DNA from: Victivallis lenta
Lineage (GTDB): Bacteria; Verrucomicrobiota; Lentisphaeria; Victivallales; Victivallaceae
DNA length: 64,000 nt
NCBI RefSeq assembly: GCF_009695545.1
Contig: NZ_VUNS01000002.1
Coordinates: 186,001-250,000, forward strand
Direction: 5' to 3'
The position numbers were made by a program, and so were the translations under genes. Of the stretch, positions 50,701 through 58,578 are shown in pieces. Positions within the stretch are counted from its first letter, which is position 1. Each line of letters begins with the position of its first letter. Below the pieces are notes generated by a model. That model did not search any database, was not told the origin of the DNA, and saw only the letters and a program-made list of their open reading frames with translations.

Positions 50701-52517
50701 TCGGCTATCGCGGCAACCGTTTCTGGCGCTCGCTCTGCGAACCGTATTCCGGAACGAAGTACTTCTACTCCTTCTCGATCGCCTGCAAGGACCCCGGCGA
50801 CGTCGGCGTCTTCGGCGACCGCGGCTACGGCGTGGCGAACCACCTGCTGCTGCTCGACCTCTTCGCCTCGTACGGCGGCTGCGGCGATGCCGTGAAGGCG
50901 GTCTGGCGCGACAACTCCCCCCTCGCCCCGCCGATGGCCATCCGCGACGGGAACACCGTGACCGTCGATAAGATGCAGGGCTACCTGACCGGCGTCCACG
51001 ACTGGGCGTGGATGGAGGCCGGCAGCAACGACTGCGGCGACAACGGCCCGGTCGTCGACTGCGGACAGGCCGTCTTCGGCGGCGTCGCCGCGCTCCGCCG
51101 CATGGCGGAAGAGTTCGGCAACGACGAAGAGCGCGCCCGCGCCTCCTACCATCTCGCCAAGTCCCAGCTCTCCCAGATCGGCCGCCCGGCCTTCCGCGAG
51201 TACGGACATGCGACCGGGACACTCGGGCCGGACCATATGAACGTCGGTTTCCGCGAATTCATCACGCCGGATTCCTTCGCAAACTCCCCGATGATCGGCA
51301 AAACGCCGCGCAACGAATATGACGGCTCGCTCGATTCGCTCTTCTGCTACGCGTATCTCGACTGCCCCGACATCTATTTCCCGTATGCGAAATACGTCTG
51401 GGACGACCTGCGCCATTACGAGAACGACCGGGCAATCTACTGGCCGAACCGCGACCGCGGCAAAAGCAGCATGATGGGACACCTCTACTCGCGCATCGCC
51501 TATCTCATGCTGGACGGAACGCCGCAGTCCCGCGGGCTTGAGCTCCTCGACCACTGGACGAAAAAAGCCGTGTTCTACGAACGCTCCGGGGCGGTCCGCG
51601 AAACCATGCCGATGGCGCTGACCGGCGGCTGCCCGCTGACGCTGACCGAATGGCTGCCGCTCCCGGCGCCGGACTTCACCTTCACGCCGTCGCGGAAACT
51701 CGCGCGCCTGACCTTCCGGAACGTGCCGGAGCAATACGCTTTCCGCGCCATCTCGTCGCAGCCTCCCGCCGCCGTCCGCGTCAACGGGAAAGCCGCCGAA
51801 TACGACTACGATCCGGCCGGCTGGGCGCTGTCGGTTGCGCTCCCGGCCCAGGAAACCGCCGAAGTCGAGATCGAATACGCCGAAATCGCCCCGGACCGGA
51901 TTCAGCTGATGCCGCTGCCCCCCGCCCCGGACCGGATTCCGGCCGCGCCCGGACTCGACCCCGAGTCATTCACCCCGGCCGCCGCGAAAGCGCGCACGCC
52001 GCGCGTACCGGAGAAGGAGCTCTACCGCAGCAACTTCTCCGGCCCGGCCTCCGCCGCGCAGGCCAACGCGGGCGGCTGGAGCTTCAACTCCTGGGGCGAC
52101 CCGAAAAACCCGCTCTCCGGCGGCCTGACCGGGGATACGCCCGAAACCGGCATTCCGGCGCGCGCGCTCGAAATCAAAGCCGTCCCGGTCAACTACGCCG
52201 GACGCGCCACCGGCGTCATCAAACTTGCGCCGAACCTGCGCGAACTCGTGCTGCGCGGCGAATTCACCCTCTCGCGCGACTATCGCGGCAACCGGCCGCG
52301 CGTCTTCTTCTGGAGCGGAAAATCAGCCCACTTCTTCGACCTCCCGGCCGCAAAACCCGGAGAAACGAAGCGGTTTGAAATCGTCCTGCCCGTCGCCGAG
52401 TTGCCGGCAGGCACCGGGGGAGTGAATCTTCAGCTGATCAGCCAGTTCGACGAAAAGCAGAGTGCGACCCCGGCCGGAAGCGTCTACTTCCGTTCGGTCG
52501 TTCTCACCGGCCGCTGA
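47796..52517 (+). CDS. Very large secreted protein, probable carbohydrate-active, family not recognised
   Basis: A 1573-residue exported protein (signal peptide MRLFPLSAALAAILTAGSLPA, no membrane anchor). Regions by eye: residues 20-250 a laminin-G/lectin-like beta domain (VVIEENFKGYADYDPAHENW, FRADNLDS); about 260-370 a PA14 or CBM-like unit (TGRYIAGAEGDWFWRLSVNG, FELPLNAGKNRIAVEIG); about 385-530 a charged helical segment (LDRLIDDLKNLKRWKIEIPA); then a core with VHDWAWMEAGSNDCGDNGPV and GRPAFREYGHATGTLGPDHM, with repeated Tyr/Trp/Asp and His as in alpha/alpha-toroid enzymes; about 1280-1370 a beta-sandwich; and a last domain (YRSNFSGPASAAQANAGGWS) mirroring the first. Likely a polysaccharide lyase or hydrolase. 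An RBS (AAAGGGACC) is present. Confidence 0.75.
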   Translation: MRLFPLSAALAAILTAGSLPAVVIEENFKGYADYDPAHENWMFRGVGGEVIDGEYRFNGVAIEAAEEGDVHPALVMGQLRDFPAGPKVAAEAEFTLGGRGFSFLDPAKKTARSIGLVILDRKFSRGTRDAMTIPTLFLTLDESPDGARSVRFAYAGEPRLNPERTVTADAKEWNPAGSYRFSLTLADGTATGTITGADGRVLFKGTLRDPAFSRVFASACPGFANQRMAGALRSFRADNLDSAVPKPALTPIPLPSSWTLTLDKGGARTVTPGPDGMIDIAGIAGGFGTGRTARLECEVTAPATGRYIAGAEGDWFWRLSVNGHPVIDLMKSGNGRGEQVFELPLNAGKNRIAVEIGSGSNGWNYRLGVPDPEIIRSREARLHLYGADRVIWNLDRLIDDLKNLKRWKIEIPAAESEILALRRTIPADLSGRDAKKYDAKLDELYLAVYNAYRAVQLDDLRREAAGIGELLNRDFSAELRQLELLSKRLRRAVRSNNAAEAETVSASARQVLDRMTPDFDRFREGVSFGRNFGRFGWLTGDKVSSYSSGDGLLANQVLSSGGLLRQYVTSPDGKKPWRLDFRFTGTPDPATAERLNALPTVGENAEVEFGYDPSSFYSGSTPKQVKVKAINWVRKQFACADNFVADMSLASPALLLESALDTLVIDEPSTGPFTHIGYRNADGEIVSQPLEEGTVYDLESDGKLGANWVLLWSGNHTDTDLSRHAGSIPVQVVFQRQPKRIEKEGGQYRITLGKPGAVWLNTPFGARIQPAGNWLGSLPPAAAGRCDVQGRAALAYPVGLREYFRPAGDDRVELVNRSEFRRFDDNDWQLAPLEFTAVPPVLALMAERGFDAELPAELVDLGYPTIYGPLQAVPGDTLRCTLPVPQAPRTLFPRNTEAPADKVAELVKWNLSAVEGTRFRTYCENIARSWHSLTPTAGNGMATKSWNYLTPEFRAYIAGQDGFLTRNALGYRGNRFWRSLCEPYSGTKYFYSFSIACKDPGDVGVFGDRGYGVANHLLLLDLFASYGGCGDAVKAVWRDNSPLAPPMAIRDGNTVTVDKMQGYLTGVHDWAWMEAGSNDCGDNGPVVDCGQAVFGGVAALRRMAEEFGNDEERARASYHLAKSQLSQIGRPAFREYGHATGTLGPDHMNVGFREFITPDSFANSPMIGKTPRNEYDGSLDSLFCYAYLDCPDIYFPYAKYVWDDLRHYENDRAIYWPNRDRGKSSMMGHLYSRIAYLMLDGTPQSRGLELLDHWTKKAVFYERSGAVRETMPMALTGGCPLTLTEWLPLPAPDFTFTPSRKLARLTFRNVPEQYAFRAISSQPPAAVRVNGKAAEYDYDPAGWALSVALPAQETAEVEIEYAEIAPDRIQLMPLPPAPDRIPAAPGLDPESFTPAAAKARTPRVPEKELYRSNFSGPASAAQANAGGWSFNSWGDPKNPLSGGLTGDTPETGIPARALEIKAVPVNYAGRATGVIKLAPNLRELVLRGEFTLSRDYRGNRPRVFFWSGKSAHFFDLPAAKPGETKRFEIVLPVAELPAGTGGVNLQLISQFDEKQSATPAGSVYFRSVVLTGR

Positions 52518-52524
52518 CTTTACG

Positions 52525-52577
52525 CGACGCCGCGGGAGCCCTCGAAGGAGCGCGTCTCCTCAGGGTTCCGCGGCGCT
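52525..52577. terminator. Inverted repeat between convergent genes
   Basis: A long imperfect stem (CGCCGCGGGAGCCCT against AGGGTTCCGCGGCG) between the 1573-residue protein and the ABC ATPase gene. It lacks a T run, so if it terminates it may act as a Rho-assisted or processing structure. Confidence 0.45.
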
Positions 52578-52590
52578 GCGGGAGGAAGGC

Positions 52591-53382
52591 CTACTCGAGC
52601 ATCGCCCAGAAGCGGCCCGACTTGTTTTTCCAGAGCTTGATCGGCAGCCCGTAGGCCGCGCTCAACACCTCTTCGCGCAGAACGGTTTCGCGGTCGCCGT
52701 ACTCGACGATGCGGCCTTTGGCAAGGATCATGCCTTCGTTGAAAACCGGCAGGATGTCCTCGATGCGCTGGGTGATGAAGATGATCGTGACCTCCGGCAG
52801 CTTCTCGGCGATCTGGCGGATCTCTTCGAGCAGGAACTCGCGGCCGGCCATGTCGAGATAGACGCTCGGTTCGTCGAGAATGACCAGTTCGGGTTTGGTC
52901 AGCAGCGCGCGGGCGATCATGATCTTGACCTGCTCGCCGCTCGACATCGTGAAAATCTCCTGGTCGATCAGGTGGGCGCAGCGGAAGCGCTCCATCAGCG
53001 CCTTCGCCGTGTCAACCTCTTCCGCAGTGGCCTTGCGGGTCAGTCCGAGCGTGCCGTCGAAACCGGAGAGCACCATTTCAAGCCCGGTGCTCTCGGTATT
53101 CGTGAACTGGCTCATGAACGGACTGACCCAGGCGATCTTCTTGCGCAGCTCGACGAGGTTGGTCTGCCCGAAGCGGTTGCCGAGCACGTCGACCGTGGCT
53201 CCGAATTTCGGCCATGCATAACCCATCATCGTTTTGACCAGCGTGGTTTTGCCGGCGCCGTTCGCGCCGAGGATGAAGCAGCGTCCGCCCTTTGCAACCT
53301 GCCAGTTCAGGTCGTGAATGATTTCGCGCCCGCCGAGAAAGACGTTCGCATGTTTGATGTCGATTGCAAGTTCCGTATTCAT
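52591..53382 (-). CDS. Orphan ABC transporter ATP-binding protein
   Basis: A 263-residue single ATPase domain. Walker A LGANGAGKTTLVK (about residue 38), the Q-loop region AWVSPFMSQF, the signature FTMSSGEQVKIMIARAL in place of LSGGQ, Walker B LVILDEPSVYLDM and the switch residue at the end of IIFITQRIEDI, where the usual His is Gln. No membrane partner gene is adjacent. Its start overlaps the tyrA stop by 4 bp (ATGA). The sequence resembles the ModF/YlmA-like ABC proteins found without permeases. Role unknown. Confidence 0.85.
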   Translation of the reverse strand: MNTELAIDIKHANVFLGGREIIHDLNWQVAKGGRCFILGANGAGKTTLVKTMMGYAWPKFGATVDVLGNRFGQTNLVELRKKIAWVSPFMSQFTNTESTGLEMVLSGFDGTLGLTRKATAEEVDTAKALMERFRCAHLIDQEIFTMSSGEQVKIMIARALLTKPELVILDEPSVYLDMAGREFLLEEIRQIAEKLPEVTIIFITQRIEDILPVFNEGMILAKGRIVEYGDRETVLREEVLSAAYGLPIKLWKNKSGRFWAMLE

Positions 53383-54269
53383 TCCTGTTCCCTGCTTTTA
53401 TATTCCAGCCAGCTGTCGCGCAGCAGTTTGCCTTCGGCGAACTCCCGCTCGAATCCGTCGAAATCGCCGGATTCGATCAGGCGCCGGAATTTTTCATAGC
53501 GGCGGTCGAAATCGCGCATGGCGCCGAGCACATACTCACGGTTGTTTTCGATGATCTCCCGCCACATGATCGGGGAGCTTGAGGCGATGCGGGAAGTGTC
53601 GCGGAAGCCGGTCGCGCAGCCGCGGAACCGTTCGAGCTTCGTCTTCCCGTCCGGCGAATCGAGAATCGAAAGCGCCAGCGCCGACGCCAGGATGTGCAGC
53701 ACATGGCTCGTATGGGCGACAAGATCGTCGTGACGCGCCGCCGAAATGCGCGACGTGCGCGTGCCGACCGACTGCCAGAGCTCCTCCACCATCCGGACCG
53801 CGTCCTCCGGGGAATCCTCGTACGGGCAGACGAAAACGTCCGCATTCCGGTACAGCGTCGGGAAGGCCGATTCCGGCCCGGACTTCTCGGTGCCCGCCAT
53901 CGGGTGGCCGCCGATGAAATGGACGCCGTAGGGTCTCAGGCAGAGCGCCGCCTTCATGACGCCGGATTTGCAGCTGCCGAGGTCGCTCACGACCGAACCG
54001 GGGCGGAAACAGGAGGCGTAGGTCATGAGATAGTGCTCGATCTCCGGCAGCGGCAGGGCGAAAAGCGTGAGGTCGGCCTTGCCGAGCGTCTCCTCCAACG
54101 AGTCGCCGCATTCGTCGAGCACGTCGCAGTCGACCGCCCAGCGGCGGATGGACTCCCGGCGGGTCCAGCCGATGCGGCGATAAACTCCCCCGCGCAGCGC
54201 CATGCCGAGCGAAGCGCCGAGCAGCCCGAGTCCGATGATCGCAACGACAGTATTTCGGGGCTGATCCAT
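53379..54269 (-). CDS. tyrA: Prephenate/arogenate dehydrogenase
   Basis: A 296-residue NAD(P)-dependent enzyme of tyrosine synthesis that decarboxylates prephenate (or arogenate). Rossmann motif VVAIIGLGLLGASLGMAL, then SDLGSCKSGVM, the HFIGGHPMAGTEKSGPESA active-site block with catalytic His, and the helical dimer domain (AARHDDLVAHTSHVLHILAS). No fused chorismate mutase or ACT domain. The ATG at 54269 has GAAAGGAA upstream. It overlaps the ABC ATPase gene by 4 bp. Confidence 0.94.
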   Translation of the reverse strand: MDQPRNTVVAIIGLGLLGASLGMALRGGVYRRIGWTRRESIRRWAVDCDVLDECGDSLEETLGKADLTLFALPLPEIEHYLMTYASCFRPGSVVSDLGSCKSGVMKAALCLRPYGVHFIGGHPMAGTEKSGPESAFPTLYRNADVFVCPYEDSPEDAVRMVEELWQSVGTRTSRISAARHDDLVAHTSHVLHILASALALSILDSPDGKTKLERFRGCATGFRDTSRIASSSPIMWREIIENNREYVLGAMRDFDRRYEKFRRLIESGDFDGFEREFAEGKLLRDSWLEYKSREQE

Positions 54270-54341
54270 GATAATTCCTTTCGATAGATGATTAATATAC
54301 CATGAACCGCAGGCCGATGCAACCCGCCCCGCCGGAAAAGT

Positions 54342-54373
54342 AAAAAGAAGTTCCGCCCGCATCGCGGAACTTC
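54342..54373 (-). terminator. Terminator of module C
   Basis: Minus strand: GAAGTTCCGC (54373-54364) pairs with GCGGAACTTC (54357-54348), then TTTTTA. It lies 18 bp after the glycosidase stop. Confidence 0.85.
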
Positions 54374-54391
54374 CCGGAGCGTCGCGCCCGC

Positions 54392-56401
54392 TTACCGTTC
54401 CACGGTGATTCCGGCGATCTGATTCGACCAGCTCTCCCGGAGCACCGGCGCTTTCAGCACGATCCGCAGGTAACGCATGTCCGCCGGGACGGGTTCTGCG
54501 TTGCACATGACGTAATGGTCGAATTCCGAACGGCGCACAAGTTCGAATCGAAGCGGCAGGCGAGTGAAGTTCCGGCCGTCCGGCGACCCCTCCAGTTCGT
54601 AGTAGTCGTTCAGGTCTTTGCCGCGATGCCGAAACCAGAAGTAGACGTCGGCCTTCACCTCTCCGAAGCGCGAATTGTCTCCGGCATGGAAGGTTCCGAC
54701 CGGGCAGCGGCCGCCGTCGGCGCCGTCGGCGCTCAGCCGCCGTTCATCGATCTTCAGTCGGAGCGGGCAGCCGCCGAAATACTCCGCCGCATTGGAACTG
54801 TCCGTCGTGACGTACTCCGAAACCGTACCGGGCAGGATGCCGGCAAGCAGCTGTCCGCGCATCCGGCTGAAAAGCAGCGCCGCCGGTTTCTCCAGACGGA
54901 ACGGTTCCTCCCGCCCGGCATGGACCGCCTCCAGCCGCACGTTCGACTTCATCACTTCGGCGATCATTTCGTCATAAGGGCGGTCCGTTCCGTCCACCAG
55001 CCCGAAGTTGAAGCTCTCCCCCACGGGCAGGCTGCGCATCATCACCGGCTGGTCGAAAAAGATGAAGTAGCCGAAACCGATGCACAGCGGATTCGCGGCC
55101 ATCCGCTCGGTATAGTGGCGGTAAGCCAGTCCGCGGGAACGCTGGTCCCGGACGGTGCTGACCGAGTTGTAAGGACGCAATCCCCGCCGGTCGCAGACGA
55201 AGCTGAATTCGGTGAGGAAGACCGGGTTGTCCAACTCCCGGAGCCTCGGCATCAGCCCGGTCGACCACTGGGCATAAAGATCGTATTCGTTGAGCATGAC
55301 CGCATCGGTGAACTCCGCCGCCGCATAGATCCATTCGTCGGACTGGCCCCGGCAATGCGATGCGCCGAACCACAGGTGCCCCGGATCGTATCTGCGGAAA
55401 AGCTCCCGGACGATCCGATGGTAGTGACGCGAAGCTTCCGTGATGAAATCCGCGACATCCTCCGCCGGAAGCGCGATTCTCTGCCGGTTTTCCAGCATCG
55501 CCCCGCGGCCGCCGGAGACGCGGAACAGTTCGGCGGCTTCCGCTTCTCCCCGGCGGCGGATCAGGAAATCGACCAGCGCCTGTTTCGACGCGACTGCGGG
55601 TTCGGCGGCCGCAAGTTCGTTCACGTCGCGCGCCTCCCAGCCGTTCTCGTTTTCCGTGGAGTAGGCGATCAGCATCGGATCGTCCCTGCGCCGGGCCGTC
55701 AGGGCGGCGACCTCCTTCCCGGCGGCAGCGGCGAAACCGGGGTCGTAAATGTCGATCCGGCGGCGCGGCAGACGCTTCACCGTGCGGAAAGTCCAATCCT
55801 CGACATACGGAAGGCCGAAGGTTTCGCCCCATCCCCATTTGGCAGTCGAGTTGAAGCCCCATGCGATCAGCCGCCTGCGGTTAACCTCCTTCGACTTCTC
55901 ATAATAACCCGGTCCGTATTTTTTCTCCAGGTTGGCGGCGAGAAAATTGACCTTGCCGCCGGATATTCCGTCCGGCACGCGCTTCAGGTCCGGCAGTTCG
56001 AGAAATCCCTGCCGCGCGGAGCCGTCCGGTTCCTTCAGCGGAGATGAGTAACCGCCTTCACGATAACCGACCGCGTCGCAGCCGATGATGAAGCAGCGGT
56101 GTCCCTCCGGCGTGATCAGCCACCAGCGCCCGTCGATTTTCTTCTTGCGGAAGCGGCCTGTCGCCTCAAAGTCCCCGGCGTCGAGCCGTCCTCCGAAGCG
56201 GTCGAACCGGGCCGAATCAAACCCGGCATCGCGGATCAGCGGCCATTCGCGGGCGGCCTCGGCGCGGAGCTGTTCGTCGCAGGTGACTTTCCCCGGCCAA
56301 TCCTCGCCGGTATACTGTCCGTAGCGGTCGACTTCCAGGGAGGGGGCGTCAGCCAGAAGCGTTCCGGCCACTCCGAGCATTGCGAAAATATATCGTTTCA
56401 T
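54392..56401 (-). CDS. Secreted clan GH-A glycosidase, beta-agarase-like (module C)
   Basis: A 669-residue enzyme with signal peptide MKRYIFAMLGVAGTLLADA. The N-terminal part has the DGRWWLITPEGHRCFIIGCDA block known from beta-agarase-like enzymes (GH50/GH86 type). The barrel then gives the acid/base Glu in AYSTENENGWEA (about residue 248) and a probable nucleophile Glu in PVFLTEFSFVCDR (about 396), plus WFGASHCRGQSDEW. The C-terminal 170 residues are a beta-sandwich (EYVTTDSSNAAEYFGGCPLR) resembling F5/8-type binding domains. It ends the regulator-pseudopilin-glycosidase operon, 18 bp after the pseudopilin stop. Substrate unknown; the agarase label marks only motif similarity. Confidence 0.83.
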   Translation of the reverse strand: MKRYIFAMLGVAGTLLADAPSLEVDRYGQYTGEDWPGKVTCDEQLRAEAAREWPLIRDAGFDSARFDRFGGRLDAGDFEATGRFRKKKIDGRWWLITPEGHRCFIIGCDAVGYREGGYSSPLKEPDGSARQGFLELPDLKRVPDGISGGKVNFLAANLEKKYGPGYYEKSKEVNRRRLIAWGFNSTAKWGWGETFGLPYVEDWTFRTVKRLPRRRIDIYDPGFAAAAGKEVAALTARRRDDPMLIAYSTENENGWEARDVNELAAAEPAVASKQALVDFLIRRRGEAEAAELFRVSGGRGAMLENRQRIALPAEDVADFITEASRHYHRIVRELFRRYDPGHLWFGASHCRGQSDEWIYAAAEFTDAVMLNEYDLYAQWSTGLMPRLRELDNPVFLTEFSFVCDRRGLRPYNSVSTVRDQRSRGLAYRHYTERMAANPLCIGFGYFIFFDQPVMMRSLPVGESFNFGLVDGTDRPYDEMIAEVMKSNVRLEAVHAGREEPFRLEKPAALLFSRMRGQLLAGILPGTVSEYVTTDSSNAAEYFGGCPLRLKIDERRLSADGADGGRCPVGTFHAGDNSRFGEVKADVYFWFRHRGKDLNDYYELEGSPDGRNFTRLPLRFELVRRSEFDHYVMCNAEPVPADMRYLRIVLKAPVLRESWSNQIAGITVER

Positions 56402-56419
56402 CCGGAAAACCTCCCCGAT

Positions 56420-57133
56420 TCAGTACGCCTGCACCACATTATTCTTGTGGACGACGGTAAACAGATTGACCGGTTCCGATTTCAGCTCGTTCACCCCCAT
56501 CGGCTGAACGTGTCCGTCGAAGAAGCCCGGGTTGGCCCGGTCGCCGTGACGGGTGATCGCGGCAATCCTGTTGCTGCTCTCCTCCAGATAGGCGGTCGGC
56601 GAAAAGTTGTAGATGCCGTAGGTGAAATTGGCGGAATGGGCGGCAGTTGCGGCAGCGTCGATGAAAAAAACGGTTTTCGAGGGAGATTTCACATGCGACG
56701 GACGGAAGCAAGAGCGGCTCGGATCGTTATTGTCGAAGCTGACGCAGTTCCCGAGAATCCCGTTGTCATCCATGTAATTCTGATCTTTTCCGGCAGAATA
56801 CATCGCATATGCGCCCCAGCAGGCGTTTACCTTGTTTGCGGGGATGGGGTCGCTCGGGCAAACCGCCGCCTTCCGCGTCAGGTAAGCCGGAAAAAACGGC
56901 CTCTCCAGGCCGGCCCAGCAGCCGTAATCCGCCGTATAAATCGCCGGCGTGCAGCCGAAGTCGTCCGCATACAGCGCCATTGCGGCCAGAAGCTGCCGGG
57001 TGTTGTTGACGCAGCCGGAAGAACGCGCCTTCTCCCGCGCCTGATTCAGCGCGGGCAGCAGCATCGAGGCCAGAATCGCGATGATCGCAATCACGACCAA
57101 TAGTTCGACCAGAGTGAAATGTCTTCTCATCAT
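56420..57133 (-). CDS. H-X9-DG pseudopilin (module C)
   Basis: A 237-residue prepilin-like protein: MMRRH then [19 protein letters not shown], a middle with several Cys ([21 protein letters not shown]) and the C-terminal H-X9-DG motif ([17 protein letters not shown]). The start codon overlaps the regulator stop by 4 bp (ATGATGA region), with AGGAG 5 nt upstream, so the pseudopilin is made whenever the regulator is made. Its first coding bases are almost identical to those of the pseudopilin gene at 1076-1753 (63 of 65 bases over 1655-1719 and 57035-57099). Confidence 0.93.
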   Translation of the reverse strand: MMRRHFTLVELLVVIAIIAILASMLLPALNQAREKARSSGCVNNTRQLLAAMALYADDFGCTPAIYTADYGCWAGLERPFFPAYLTRKAAVCPSDPIPANKVNACWGAYAMYSAGKDQNYMDDNGILGNCVSFDNNDPSRSCFRPSHVKSPSKTVFFIDAAATAAHSANFTYGIYNFSPTAYLEESSNRIAAITRHGDRANPGFFDGHVQPMGVNELKSEPVNLFTVVHKNNVVQAY

Positions 57134-58272
57134 GCTTTCTCCTGTGATGATTCCCGGGGTTGATAAATGCTTGTGCTGGCGCGTTTGACCAGCACGCTCG
57201 GAATAATCGTCTGCATCGGCGGCTTTTCACCGCGGCGGATCATGCCGTCGAGATATCGGACCGCGCATTCGCCGATCTCTTCGGCCGGCTGCCGGACCGA
57301 GGTCAGCTTCGGCGTAACCAGCGAGCAAAGCTCGTCGTCGTTGAAGCCGACAAGAGAAAAGTCCTCCGGGATGCGCCTGCGCCCGTCCCGCACCGCCGCA
57401 ATGGCGCCGGGAGCGAGCTCATCCCACAGCAGCACCACCGCCGAGGGAGGATCGTCGACCGACATCAGCCGGTGCATGGCCGGATAAGCGTACAAATCGA
57501 GTCCCACGTCGGCTGGGCGCATATGAGCGAGCGGAGTTCCGAGCTCGGAGACATAATCCGGACGGTAGGCGATTCCGTAATCGGCAAGCGCCCGGCGATA
57601 GGCGTCGAAGCGCTCCCGGACCGACCTGACCGTCTCCAGGAATTCAAAGCCGCTGAGGATGAATCCGATCCGGACGTGCCCGAGCTCAATCAGATGGGAG
57701 ACCGCCTCGTACATCGCCCGGCAGTTGTCGGTGGCCACCACCGGAATCGGCAGGCCGTCGATGCCGTTGTCCACACAGACCATCGGTATTTCGGCGGCGC
57801 ATCGCCTCACAAGCTCCCGGTTGCTGAAATAAGGCAGCAGGATGATTCCATCGACCTTGTTGTTGCGGCAGCGGCGCAGGTATTCGGCCTCGCGCTCGGA
57901 GTCGTAGCGGGTGGCGCAGGCGATCATGGAATACCCGAGATTCGCGGCGGCGCGCTCCGCGCCGACCATCATCAGGTGGCCGATCGAATCCTGCAGATTG
58001 GAACAGATGTAAGCGATCTGCCGCCCCTGTTCGTCCGGCCGGCGCGCACGGCCGTGGGTGACGGCCACGAAGGTGCCTTTCCCCTGCACGGAATGGATGA
58101 CGCCGCTGTGCTTCATGACGTCGAGCGCCTTAAGGACGGTCTGACGGGCGACGCCGAAGCGTTTCGCCAGCTGCTGTTCGGTTGGAATCCGTTCGCCGGC
58201 GGCAAAAACGCCGGAGGTGATTTCCTCCGACAGCTCCCGGCAGATTTCCCTGTATTTCGGTTGTATGGACAT
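57130..58272 (-). CDS. Chimeric GntR-HTH/LacI-type (AraR-like) regulator (module C)
   Basis: A 380-residue regulator. Residues 1-72 form the GntR wing-helix ([60 protein letters not shown]). The LacI/GalR-type ligand domain follows ([91 protein letters not shown]). This is the AraR architecture. Start 58272 has AAGGGAGAG upstream. It is the first gene of a coupled operon with a pseudopilin and a secreted glycosidase. An AraR-box-like palindrome lies about 104 bp upstream of its ATG. Confidence 0.9.
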   Translation of the reverse strand: MSIQPKYREICRELSEEITSGVFAAGERIPTEQQLAKRFGVARQTVLKALDVMKHSGVIHSVQGKGTFVAVTHGRARRPDEQGRQIAYICSNLQDSIGHLMMVGAERAAANLGYSMIACATRYDSEREAEYLRRCRNNKVDGIILLPYFSNRELVRRCAAEIPMVCVDNGIDGLPIPVVATDNCRAMYEAVSHLIELGHVRIGFILSGFEFLETVRSVRERFDAYRRALADYGIAYRPDYVSELGTPLAHMRPADVGLDLYAYPAMHRLMSVDDPPSAVVLLWDELAPGAIAAVRDGRRRIPEDFSLVGFNDDELCSLVTPKLTSVRQPAEEIGECAVRYLDGMIRRGEKPPMQTIIPSVLVKRASTSIYQPRESSQEKA

Positions 58273-58300
58273 ATCCGCTCTCCCTTTGGCTTCTGCCTTA

Positions 58301-58329
58301 ATTATGAAAAAGAAATCGGCCGGGTGCAA
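58301..58329 (-). promoter_or_regulatory. Promoter of module C
   Basis: Minus strand: TTGCAC (58329-58324), 17-nt spacer, CATAAT (58306-58301), 28 bp upstream of the regulator ATG. Hexamers and spacing are identical to those of the module A regulator at 29934-29962. Confidence 0.7.
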
Positions 58330-58375
58330 GAAAAACGGCGTTTTTTTTGAACAAATCCGCCTCCTCCGCCAAAAT

Positions 58376-58387
58376 TTGTACATACAA
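58376..58387. promoter_or_regulatory. AraR-box-like palindrome
   Basis: TTGTA-CA-TACAA, perfect arms, inside AATTTGTACATACAACC. Bacillus AraR, which has the same domain architecture as the downstream regulator, binds ATTTGTACGTACAAAT; 13 of 16 positions agree here. It lies 46 bp upstream of the -35 box of module C, so repression would need looping or a second site. Confidence 0.5.
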
Positions 58388-58511
58388 CCCGGCGGGCGGC
58401 ATCCGCCGGCCGGAACCGTTCCCGGAAGCCCTTCGTCCTCCGGCGGACAAAAGGATTTTCCGCCGGTCCGGCCAATTTGCGTTTTTTAGTCCGGAGTGCC
58501 GTTAAAAAAAC
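58388..58511. other. Intergenic DNA without recognisable features
   Basis: Part of the 412-bp gap between the regulator start and nusA. It holds GC-rich inverted segments (CGGCGGGCGG, CCGGCGGACAAAAGGATTTTCCGCCGG, read in parts) that may form a weak hairpin, but no gene. Confidence 0.4.
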
Positions 58512-58539
58512 TTGATTATCTCATAAAATCAACTATATT
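58512..58539 (+). promoter_or_regulatory. Promoter of the nusA-infB operon
   Basis: TTGATT (58512-58517), 16-nt spacer, TATATT (58534-58539). The predicted leader is about 140 nt. Confidence 0.6.
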
Positions 58540-58578
58540 ACCCAAGTAACTTAATAGTCTGGTACCGGTAAGTGTGAA

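Noticed and set aside
54535-54560. GTTCGAATC sequence resembling a tRNA T-loop
   Set aside because: It lies inside the module C glycosidase coding region, with no acceptor or anticodon stem around it. No tRNA gene was found in the window.
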